A DNA stretch of 64,000 nt from Acidaminococcus hominis. Its GTDB lineage: Bacteria > Bacillota > Negativicutes > Acidaminococcales > Acidaminococcaceae. The notes under the pieces are model-generated. The model saw only the letters and a list, made by a program, of their open reading frames with translations, searched no databases and was not told the origin of the DNA. A program made the position numbers and the translations under genes. The DNA is taken from NCBI RefSeq assembly GCF_021044795.1, contig NZ_JAJNOP010000013.1; one strand, written 5' to 3'. Shown piece after piece: positions 41,401-49,187 of this stretch (positions within the stretch are counted from its first letter, which is position 1; every line of letters starts with the position of its first letter).

Positions 41401-42155
41401 ACCATGCGGTACAGGTAGCTGTTCCTGTGTTCGATAGTGCCCACGATGAAGAAATGGGCAAGACCCTGAAGCTGGCCGGTGTAGACCCCAGCGGCAAGAC
41501 CACCCTGTATGACGGCCGTACCGGCGAACCCTTTGATAACCCGGTTACCGTAGGCTGCATCTACTACCTGAAGCTTCACCATTTGGTTGCCGATAAGATC
41601 CATGCCCGTTCTACCGGCCCGTACTCCCTGGTTACCCAGCAGCCTCTGGGTGGTAAGGCACAGTTCGGCGGACAGCGCTTTGGTGAAATGGAAGTTTGGG
41701 CGCTGGAAGCTTACGGCGCTGCCTATACCCTGCAGGAAATCCTGACCGTTAAGTCCGATGACGTGGTAGGCCGTGTGAAAGCCTATGAAGCCATCGTTAA
41801 GGGCGAAAATATTCCTGAACCCGGCGTGCCTGAATCCTTCAAGGTATTGGTGAAGGAAATGCAGAGCATCGGCCTGGATATCCAAGTGCTGGATGAAGAT
41901 GATGAAGAAATCGATTTGGATGACGAAGATGAAGATATCGGAATGGGCGATATTGCCAGAGAACTGGACATGGATATGGCCAGCAAGACTCCCAGTACCG
42001 CAGCCAATATCGGCACCGAAGCTCCTGCCAGCGAGGATGACCTGAGCCCGGATGAAGATCAGCCGGAAACCAGTGATTTTGATGTGATTGCCGATATCGG
42101 GAATATGAGCCTGGATGATTCCCAAGATGACGGCAACGATTCTGATGAAGAGTAG
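38433..42155 (+). CDS. rpoB: RNA polymerase beta subunit
   Basis: A 1240-residue beta subunit. It starts [18 protein letters not shown] and has the fork-loop/rifampicin region ([30 protein letters not shown]), the catalytic-centre [12 protein letters not shown] segment, and the late [14 protein letters not shown]. The last 80 residues are strongly acidic (runs of Asp/Glu), a longer tail than in many Firmicutes. ATG 38433 fits AAAAGGAG spacing; a GTG 12 bases earlier is too near the site. rpoC follows 16 bases later. rplL does not precede it. Confidence 0.96.
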   Translation: [1240 protein letters not shown]

Positions 42156-42171
42156 AAAGGAGTGAGTGCTC

Positions 42172-45100
42172 TTGTTAGACGTAAATAAATTTCATTCTAT
42201 GCGTATCGGCTTGGCCTCTCCCGAAAAGATCAGATCTTGGTCCCACGGGGAAGTAACCAAACCGGAAACGATCAACTATAGAACCCTGAAACCGGAACGG
42301 GATGGTTTGTTCTGCGAACGGATTTTTGGACCTACCAAGGATTGGGAATGCCATTGCGGCAAGTACAAACGCATCCGTTATAAAGGGGTCGTCTGCGACA
42401 AATGCGGTGTAGAAGTTACTCGCTCCAAGGTCCGCCGCGATCGGATGGGCTCCATTGAACTGGCTGCTCCCGTATCCCATATCTGGTATTTCAAGGGAAT
42501 TCCCTGCCGGATGGGCGCTATCCTGGACATTGGCCAAAGAGCCCTGGAAAAAGTCCTGTACTTTGCCAGCTACATTGTCCTGGATCCGGGCGATACCAAC
42601 CTGACCAAAAAACAACTGCTGACCGAAGCAGAATACCAGGATAAACTCAGTGAATACGGCCCTACCTTCCGGGTGGGCATGGGCGCAGAAGCCATTAAGG
42701 AACTGCTCCATGAAATCAACGTAGAAGAACTGACTAAGGAACTGCGGGCTGCCCTGAAAACGGAAACCAGCCTGCAAAAGAGAAGAAATATTGTCCGTCG
42801 GCTGGATGTATGCGAAGCTTTCCTGAAAAGCGGCAACAAACCCGAATGGATGATTATGGATGTAATTCCGGTTATTCCTCCTGACCTGCGTCCTATGGTT
42901 CAGCTGGACGGCGGCCGTTTTGCCACCTCCGACCTGAACGACCTGTACCGCCGGGTCATCAACCGGAACAACCGTCTGAAACGGCTGCAGGAATTGCAGG
43001 CTCCTGACATCATTGTCCGGAACGAAAAACGGATGCTGCAGGAAGCTGTAGATGCCCTGATCGATAACGGCCGCCGCGGCCGTGCCGTAACGGGCCCTGG
43101 CACCCGTCCTCTGAAATCTCTGTCCGACATGCTGAAAGGCAAGCAGGGCCGTTTCCGTCAGAACCTGCTGGGTAAACGTGTTGACTATTCCGGCCGTAGC
43201 GTAATCGTAGTAGGCCCGGAAATGAAGATGCACCAATGCGGTCTGCCGAAAGAAATGGCTTTGGAACTGTTCAAGCCCTTCGTAATGAAGCGCCTGGTTG
43301 AAAACGGTTCTGCCACCAACATCAAGAGTGCCAAGAGAATGGTGGAACGGGCTACCAACGTGGTTTGGGACGTTCTGGAAGACGTTATCAAAGAACATCC
43401 TGTACTGCTGAACCGTGCCCCGACCCTGCATAGACTGGGTATCCAGGCTTTCGAACCCATCTTGTCCGAAGGCCGCGCCATCAAACTGCATCCGTTGGTA
43501 TGTACCCCGTACAACGCCGACTTCGACGGTGACCAGATGGCTGTCCATCTGCCGCTGTCCGCAGAAGCCCAGGCTGAAGCCCGGGTACTGATGATGAGTG
43601 TCAACAACATCTTGGCTCCTACCAACGGAAAACCAATTACCGTTCCTACCCAGGATATGGTTTTGGGTGCCTATTACCTGACCATTTTCAAGGATGGCGC
43701 CAAGGGTGAAGGCCGCCGCTTCATCAGCTTTGACGAAGCTCGTCTGGCCTACTTCCATAAAGTCATTGATCTGCAGGCCCGGATCAAAGTCCGCGTGCCC
43801 AATGCAGAAATTTTCCCGGAAGCTTCCGACCAGGGCGAAAGCCTGGTAACCACTTCTGTGGGCAATATCATTTACAACTGCGAACTGCCGCTGGAAATGC
43901 GCTATTACTCCAAACAGGAAGATGGTACCTGGCTGCTGGGTAAATTGATTGATAAGAAAGAACTGGGCCGCCTGGTGGCTAAAGCCCATAAGCTGTACGG
44001 CAACTTCGGGACTGCCCGGGTGCTGGATATTGTCAAGAAACTGGGTTACGACAACGCTTGTAAATCCGGCTTGTCCATTGCTGCTTCCGATATTCAGATC
44101 CCGAAAGAAAAGGCTTCCATCCTGGCCGCTGCCGAAAAACAGGTTGATAAGGTGGAAACCCTCTTTAACCGCGGCTTGATGAGCCCGGATGAACGGTACC
44201 GCAAAGTTATCGCCCTGTGGGATAAGGCAACGGAAGATGTAGCCAACGCCCTGATGAAAAACACCATGGACGCCTTCAACCCGGTGTACATGATGGCCAA
44301 CTCCGGTGCTCGTGGTAACATCCAGCAGATTCGTCAGCTGGCTGGTATGCGTGGTCTGATGGCTGACCCTTCCGGCCGGATCATCGACCGTCCTATCAAA
44401 TCCAACTTCCGTGAAGGCCTGACCATTTTGGAATACTTCATCTCCACCCACGGTGCCCGTAAAGGTTTGGCCGATACGGCTCTGCGTACCGCCGACTCTG
44501 GTTACCTGACCCGTCGTCTGGTAGACGTGGCCCAGGACGTTATCGTCCGGGAAGATGACTGCGACGTTACCGGCATGAATCTGGTACGGGAACGCGCCCG
44601 CTTCTGCAAGGCCGTTCTGGGTTCCAGCCAGCACAAGCTGAAGGAATACGCCGTAGGCCGTACCCTGGCTTCCAGCGTGCTTAGCCCTGTGGATGGCTCC
44701 ATTCTGGCAGAGGCCGATACGGTGGTAACGGAAGACGTCTTTGACCGTCTCCTGGCTGCCCGGATTTTGGAAATCAGCCTGTATCCCCAGGATGAAGACA
44801 GCAACGAAGAACCTGAAACTCTGCAGATCAACGTCAGCGAGGAAAAGGTGCAAGCTGCTTTCCGGGAACATATGACCCACCATTTCCTGAACAAGGAAGT
44901 GGAAGAAGATATCGAAACCGAGTCTGGGCTGGTACTGGCCCATGCTGGGGACAAGTTCACTGCCGATACCATTGAAGCCATCCTGGCTGACGGTACCGTC
45001 AAGGAACTGAAAATCCGCAACAACGAAGTGGATGGCGTGTACGTAGAAGCCATTACCTCCGGTAAGAATAAGAGCACGGTACTGGAATCCCTGCGGGATC

Positions 45101-46203
45101 GTCTGGTTGGCCGTGTCCTGGCCGAAGAAATCGTGGATACGGAAGGCAAAGTCCTGTACCATGTCAACGACTACATTACCGAAGATATGGCCGACGTAAT
45201 TGCCGACCTGCGTGAAAAACACGGCGACGGCCGGGTGAAGATCCGTTCCGTACTGACCTGTAAATCCCACTATGGCGTATGCCGGGCCTGCTACGGCCGT
45301 AACCTGGCTACTGCCAGAAAGGTGGAAGTGGGCGAAGCCGTTGGTACCATTGCCGCCCAGGCAATCGGTGAACCTGGTACGCAGCTGACCATGAGAACGT
45401 TCCACACCGGCGGTGTTGCTGGTGCTGACGATATTACCCAGGGTCTTCCTCGTGTCGAAGAATTGTTCGAAGCCAGAAAACCGAAACATCCTGGTATCCT
45501 GTCCGAATCCGCCGGTGTGGTGGACATTCAGGAAAAGGACGATGGCCGTTTCATCATCATCCAAAAGGAAGATGGCACGGAAGATACCTACCATATTCCT
45601 TATGGCGCCAAGATTCATGTGGCCGAAGGCGATACCGTCGAGGTGGGTGACCGCCTGACCGAAGGCTCCCTGAACCCCCACGATATCCTGCGTATTTCCG
45701 GTCCTGCCGCTACCCGTCACTACCTGGTACAACAGGTACTGGGCGTGTACAAGTCCCAGGGCGTAGAAATCAACGATAAGCACGTGGAAGTAATGGTTCG
45801 TCAGATGATGCGGAAATACCGCATTGATGATGCCGGTGACACCAACATGCTGCCGGGCTCCATTGTGGACATTGCCCAATTCGAGGATGAAAACGATCAG
45901 GTCCTGGCTGAAGGCAAGGAACCGGCCAAGGCACATCCCATCCTGCTGGGTATCACCAAAGCCTCCCTGGCTACGGACTCCTTCCTGTCCGCTGCCTCCT
46001 TCCAGGAAACCACCAGAAACCTGACCGATGCTGCCATCAAAGGCAAGGTTGATCCGCTGCTGGGCCTGAAAGAAAACGTCATCATCGGTAAGCTGATTCC
46101 TGCCGGAACCGGTATGCCGAAATATCGGAACATCGAACTGAAGCTCCATCGTCCTGCCGAAGCACAGGAAGAGGCTGCCCAGTCCGTTGAAACTGAAGAA
46201 TAA
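42172..46203 (+). CDS. rpoC: RNA polymerase beta' subunit
   Basis: A 1343-residue beta' subunit containing the zinc-binding CHCGKYKR/CDKCGVEV N terminus, the active-site NADFDGDQMAVHLP with three Mg-binding Asp, the bridge-helix region and a second zinc site (CRACYGRNLATA). I start it at TTG 42172, giving MLDVNKFHSMRIGLASPEKI, the family N terminus, nine bases after AAAGGAG. GTG 42166 is also in frame but too close to the ribosome site. It is followed by a strong hairpin within a repeat-flanked element, and not by rpsLG-fusA. Confidence 0.96.
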   Translation: MLDVNKFHSMRIGLASPEKIRSWSHGEVTKPETINYRTLKPERDGLFCERIFGPTKDWECHCGKYKRIRYKGVVCDKCGVEVTRSKVRRDRMGSIELAAPVSHIWYFKGIPCRMGAILDIGQRALEKVLYFASYIVLDPGDTNLTKKQLLTEAEYQDKLSEYGPTFRVGMGAEAIKELLHEINVEELTKELRAALKTETSLQKRRNIVRRLDVCEAFLKSGNKPEWMIMDVIPVIPPDLRPMVQLDGGRFATSDLNDLYRRVINRNNRLKRLQELQAPDIIVRNEKRMLQEAVDALIDNGRRGRAVTGPGTRPLKSLSDMLKGKQGRFRQNLLGKRVDYSGRSVIVVGPEMKMHQCGLPKEMALELFKPFVMKRLVENGSATNIKSAKRMVERATNVVWDVLEDVIKEHPVLLNRAPTLHRLGIQAFEPILSEGRAIKLHPLVCTPYNADFDGDQMAVHLPLSAEAQAEARVLMMSVNNILAPTNGKPITVPTQDMVLGAYYLTIFKDGAKGEGRRFISFDEARLAYFHKVIDLQARIKVRVPNAEIFPEASDQGESLVTTSVGNIIYNCELPLEMRYYSKQEDGTWLLGKLIDKKELGRLVAKAHKLYGNFGTARVLDIVKKLGYDNACKSGLSIAASDIQIPKEKASILAAAEKQVDKVETLFNRGLMSPDERYRKVIALWDKATEDVANALMKNTMDAFNPVYMMANSGARGNIQQIRQLAGMRGLMADPSGRIIDRPIKSNFREGLTILEYFISTHGARKGLADTALRTADSGYLTRRLVDVAQDVIVREDDCDVTGMNLVRERARFCKAVLGSSQHKLKEYAVGRTLASSVLSPVDGSILAEADTVVTEDVFDRLLAARILEISLYPQDEDSNEEPETLQINVSEEKVQAAFREHMTHHFLNKEVEEDIETESGLVLAHAGDKFTADTIEAILADGTVKELKIRNNEVDGVYVEAITSGKNKSTVLESLRDRLVGRVLAEEIVDTEGKVLYHVNDYITEDMADVIADLREKHGDGRVKIRSVLTCKSHYGVCRACYGRNLATARKVEVGEAVGTIAAQAIGEPGTQLTMRTFHTGGVAGADDITQGLPRVEELFEARKPKHPGILSESAGVVDIQEKDDGRFIIIQKEDGTEDTYHIPYGAKIHVAEGDTVEVGDRLTEGSLNPHDILRISGPAATRHYLVQQVLGVYKSQGVEINDKHVEVMVRQMMRKYRIDDAGDTNMLPGSIVDIAQFEDENDQVLAEGKEPAKAHPILLGITKASLATDSFLSAASFQETTRNLTDAAIKGKVDPLLGLKENVIIGKLIPAGTGMPKYRNIELKLHRPAEAQEEAAQSVETEE

Positions 46204-46214
46204 GAAGCACTTAG

Positions 46215-46536
46215 AGCAAGGGGCTGTGAAAAAATGGCTTGCGAATTCAAACTAGTTCGCAAGCCATTTTTATTGTTCGTTATAGCCGTATCTGTGTCTC
46301 AAAACTTCTTCAGTCAGCCCTACGTGCTGACAGCCCCTTCACGCTTGAATGGGCCGGTCTTAGACCTATACTAGTCATGTGCAAAACGGGTTTTGAGATA
46401 AAATTTAGGTATGTAAATACCTGCACCACCCTTGTCTGTCACTTGACCAGTAGAGGTCTGGAACGCTTCCTGCAAGCGTGTAGGAAGTGTCGCCAAAGGC
46501 GACGATAGAAGTCTTATTTTTTCACATCCCCTTGCT
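46215..46536. mobile_element. MITE candidate with 21-bp terminal inverted repeats
   Basis: The left end (46215-46235) and the right end (46516-46536) are inverted repeats of 21 bases with one mismatch (left AGCAAGGGG then CTGTGAAAAAAT). The 322-base element has no credible gene. It holds hairpins GTCAGC/GCTGAC, GGTAT/ATACC, CTTCCT/AGGAAG and GTCGCC/GGCGAC. No clear target-site duplication is visible. The ends resemble those of some IS families, but I cannot assign one. Confidence 0.6.
46232..46273 (+). terminator. rpoC terminator, within the repeat element
   Basis: AAATGGCTTGCGAA (46232-46245) and its complement (46256-46269) with a 10-base loop, then TTTATT. Confidence 0.85.
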
Positions 46537-46564
46537 TTTTTATTAAATCATGCAATTTTCGTAT

Positions 46565-46616
46565 GGCCATTCATGTGAAATAAATATTTTACATGAATGG
46601 CCTATTCCGATATAGT
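46565..46616 (+). promoter_or_regulatory. Promoter of the exported CMD-like gene, with palindrome and shared box
   Basis: TTTACA (46588-46593), 17 bases, TATAGT (46611-46616). TATTTTACAT (46585-46594) matches the promoters at 31656 and 34695. A perfect 12-bp dyad, GGCCATTCATGT (46565-46576) and ACATGAATGGCC (46591-46602), covers the -35. Confidence 0.7.
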
Positions 46617-46674
46617 AAAAGGAGAAAATCCAGTTGTTTTTTGTCAGGCTGGAGGTTTTGAAAGGAGCATAAAG

Positions 46675-47130
46675 ATGAAAACAGGGAAACGTTTACAAAA
46701 ATGGGCAGCCGCACTGGCTGCGTCTTTTCTGCTGCTGTCCACTGGGGCCGCTTATGCGGCGGCGGCCCAGAATGCACCTGCCGCCAAGCCGGCAGGGAAG
46801 GTGACTGCCGGCCGGGATCAACTGGGGAGTATCGCCCCGGAATTTGCTCATTTGAACGATGATGTGCTTTTTGGGGAAGTTTGGGCCCGGGAAAAGGAGC
46901 TGTCTCCCAAACTGAGAAGCATTGTGACGGTTACGGCGGTCATGTCCAGCGGGGTCCTGGACAGTTCCCTAAAGCACCACATTGCTAAAGCCAAGGAAAA
47001 TGGTGTGACCCAGGAAGAAATGGCCGAAATCCTGACCCAGGCAGCTTTTTATGCAGGCTGGCCCAAGGCGTGGGCGGCATTCCGCTACATGAAGGAAATT
47101 TATGGAAGCCCCGCCCAGACGGGCAAATAA
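46675..47130 (+). CDS. Exported carboxymuconolactone decarboxylase-like protein
   Basis: A 151-residue protein with a classical signal peptide (cleavage near AYA-AA, residues 26-28). A CMD domain follows: LSPKLRSIVTVTAVMSSGVLDSSL then HHIAKAKENGVTQEEMAEIL and AAFYAGWPKAWAAF. The AhpD-type Cys-x-x-Cys is absent, so it belongs to the PcaC-like side of the family. Function outside the cytoplasm is unknown. ATG 46675 has an AAAGGAGC site. The promoter shares its box with the cyclophilin-like and flavodoxin operons 10-15 kb upstream. Confidence 0.78.
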   Translation: MKTGKRLQKWAAALAASFLLLSTGAAYAAAAQNAPAAKPAGKVTAGRDQLGSIAPEFAHLNDDVLFGEVWAREKELSPKLRSIVTVTAVMSSGVLDSSLKHHIAKAKENGVTQEEMAEILTQAAFYAGWPKAWAAFRYMKEIYGSPAQTGK

Positions 47131-47135
47131 AGGAA

Positions 47136-47167
47136 AAGCTCCGGATACAAATTCCGGAGCTTTTTTC
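47136..47167. terminator. Terminator between convergent genes
   Basis: AAGCTCCGGA pairs with TCCGGAGCTT around ATACAAAT, followed by TTTT on the plus strand; A-rich on the other side. Confidence 0.85.
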
Positions 47168-47173
47168 ATAACG

Positions 47174-48295
47174 TTAGTTTTTCCCTGGCTGGGTAAGAAG
47201 ACGGTGGATAAAGGTGCAGGTGTCTTCCAGGTCCTTTACCCGCAGTTCTTCTTCCGTGGTATGGACTTTGCTCATACCGGTGCTGAGGATGAGGGGGGTG
47301 AAGCCGTGGAGGGCCAGCACGTTGGCATCGCTGCCTCCGCCGGTGGCCTGGATAGCGGGGGTAAAGCCCAGCTCCTGGTAGACGGCGCCCACCTCCCGTA
47401 CAAAGGGATTCTGGGCCGGTACCTGGAAGACCGTATAGTTGGTTACCAGTTCCCAGTCCAGGACCGCTCCTGCGGCGTCACAGGCTTCCTGGAGGCATTG
47501 TTTCAGGTGTGCTGCCTGTCGGTTCAGTTTTTCCAGGCTGCGGCTGCGGACTTCCCCCTGGAGCAGGACCAGGTCCGGCACCACATTGTTGGGGCCCACA
47601 CAGGTGAAGGTTCCCAGGTTGCAGGTGGTTTCTTCGTCAATGCGCAGCAGGTTCATGGCGGCCACACCTTTGGCTGCTGCCTGGATGGCGCTGATGCCCT
47701 TTTCCGGAGCCAGCCCTGCATGGGCTTTGCGGCCGTGGACCAGGGCCTTGAATTTCAGCTGCCCAGGCCCCTGAGTCACCAGCGTGCCCTGGGGACCGCC
47801 CAGATCGAAAATCAGGGCGTTTTTGCTTTGAAACCAGGTATAGTCCAAATGTTTTGTGCCCTGCATACCGGTTTCTTCTCCAATGGTAAACAGCACTTCC
47901 ACTGTCCGGTGGGGACGCTGTTCCTCCACCAGGGAGCGGAGGGCTTCCACAATGGCCGCCACCCCAGACTTGTCGTCGCCGCCCAGGACGGTGGTTCCGT
48001 CCGAGGTAATCAGGCCATTGTTAACCTGGGGCCTGATGCCGCAGCCCGGGGGCATGGTATCCATATGGGCCACCAGCAGTACGGGGCTGCCGGGAAGGGT
48101 ACCGGGCAGTCTTCCATAGACGTTAAAGCCGTCTCCGGTACCGCTGTCCCTGCCAGCTGTATCCCGCCGGACCTCCAGGCCCAGCTCCCGCAGGGTTTTC
48201 AGCAGCAGCTCCCCCATAGGGGCCTCGCTGCCGGATACAGAATCCACCTGGACATAGGTGAGAAAGGTTTCCAATAAACGTTTTTGGTTGGGCAT
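47174..48295 (-). CDS. M20-family metallopeptidase (tripeptidase T-like)
   Basis: A 373-residue zinc peptidase. LVAHMDTMPPG provides the first metal His-x-Asp, LGGDDKSGVAA the bridging Asp, GEETGMQG the catalytic Glu pair, and a late His lies near GFTPLILSTGMSKVHT. PepT-like enzymes cleave tripeptides or aminoacyl conjugates. ATG 48295 has GAGGAG upstream. Its divergent neighbour (via a small membrane gene) is an AbgT transporter. In E. coli AbgT works with M20 hydrolases AbgA/AbgB on p-aminobenzoyl-glutamate, so a linked substrate is plausible. Confidence 0.8.
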   Translation of the reverse strand: MPNQKRLLETFLTYVQVDSVSGSEAPMGELLLKTLRELGLEVRRDTAGRDSGTGDGFNVYGRLPGTLPGSPVLLVAHMDTMPPGCGIRPQVNNGLITSDGTTVLGGDDKSGVAAIVEALRSLVEEQRPHRTVEVLFTIGEETGMQGTKHLDYTWFQSKNALIFDLGGPQGTLVTQGPGQLKFKALVHGRKAHAGLAPEKGISAIQAAAKGVAAMNLLRIDEETTCNLGTFTCVGPNNVVPDLVLLQGEVRSRSLEKLNRQAAHLKQCLQEACDAAGAVLDWELVTNYTVFQVPAQNPFVREVGAVYQELGFTPAIQATGGGSDANVLALHGFTPLILSTGMSKVHTTEEELRVKDLEDTCTFIHRLLTQPGKN

Positions 48296-48300
48296 GGGTT

Positions 48301-48948
48301 TCACTCCTCTACTTTGCACAGGGGCTCCAGGGCCTTTTGGATTGCCTCCAGTTCCTGGGCCGTATGGGGATGCAGCTGATGTTTTTTCAGCCAGTCCTTG
48401 AAGGTTTTCAGGGTTTGGGCGTAGGGCAGGGCCGCATCATCCAGGGTAATCTCCGGTTCTGCATAATTATCCGAGAAAAGCACAAAATAATGCAGAGTTA
48501 GATTTTCTATTTTATTCTTTTTTAGCAGATTCTCAATCTCAATTGCGTCTTTTTGCAGGAATGGAAGGGGATTCGCTATTTCCTGCGACATAGAATTATC
48601 AGAAATTTTCCATTGTTCGGCATGGTACGAACCTTGTATAAAGTATCCGGTATACACGTTTTTAAGGATAACCAAATCCTGATTTAAAAGTACTAACAGG
48701 TCGCAGCCCTGGAGTAAAGGCGATGCCGGCCGTAAAATGCGGGCTTTTCCATGACTTTGTTTTTGCACGGCTTCGGTAATCCGCTTCAAGGAACCGGCGG
48801 GGGTCCTGGCCTTCTTCATGCGGCGCAAAACGTAGAAAAGCAGAGCAATTCCGCTTGCCAGCATCAAAAAGAACAGTAAATATTCCTTTAATGAATGGAG
48901 CTTCCAGAAGGCAAAATTGGGGAACAAATTGATAACGACACTTTCCAT
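48301..48948 (-). CDS. Membrane-anchored NERD-like protein
   Basis: A 215-residue protein with one N-terminal membrane helix (about 20-42, LLFFLMLASGIALLFYVL), a basic stretch, and a domain resembling NERD (nuclease-related) proteins: GCDLLVLLNQDLVILKN, YTGYFIQGS, EQWKI, then NPLPFLQKDAIEIENLL. The usual nuclease IEVK signature is altered to VILKN, so catalysis is doubtful. ATG 48948 has an AAGGAGA site; 42 upstream codons are not used. It ends six bases from the peptidase start. The assignment is tentative; its AT content is higher than its neighbours. Confidence 0.5.
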   Translation of the reverse strand: MESVVINLFPNFAFWKLHSLKEYLLFFLMLASGIALLFYVLRRMKKARTPAGSLKRITEAVQKQSHGKARILRPASPLLQGCDLLVLLNQDLVILKNVYTGYFIQGSYHAEQWKISDNSMSQEIANPLPFLQKDAIEIENLLKKNKIENLTLHYFVLFSDNYAEPEITLDDAALPYAQTLKTFKDWLKKHQLHPHTAQELEAIQKALEPLCKVEE

Positions 48949-49052
48949 AGGCGATTCTCCTTTGGGAATTTTTTTGCAGAAGTAGAGGGAAAAGTTGAAC
49001 TTGTAATTATTATAACATAGAAATTCATGAAAATAATAACAAGATAAAAGAC

Positions 49053-49082
49053 TGGACAAGGCTTTTCCAAACATGCTATTAT
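49053..49082 (+). promoter_or_regulatory. Probable abgT promoter and leader hairpins
   Basis: TGGACA (49053-49058), 18 bases, TATTAT (49077-49082). The leader contains GAAC-TTCTT/AAGAA-GTTC and a 9-bp hairpin CACAGCAGC/GCTGCTGTG (49133-49153). Confidence 0.45.
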
Positions 49083-49187
49083 AAAGACAATCCGAACTTC
49101 TTGTGAAGAAATGTTCGAGGTTTTGACTAATTCACAGCAGCTGGGCTGCTGTGCTTAGTATACAAAACTAAAAGGAGGGTGCATCGC

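Noticed and set aside
42175..46149. A 1324-codon open frame antisense to rpoC, and a similar 1188-codon frame antisense to rpoB (38559-42125)
   Set aside because: They mirror highly biased GC-rich codons of essential genes, have no ribosome sites or recognisable domains, and lie fully inside rpoBC.
46239..46508. 89-codon open frame inside the repeat-flanked element
   Set aside because: No ribosome site, no recognisable domain, and it starts within the rpoC terminator hairpin.
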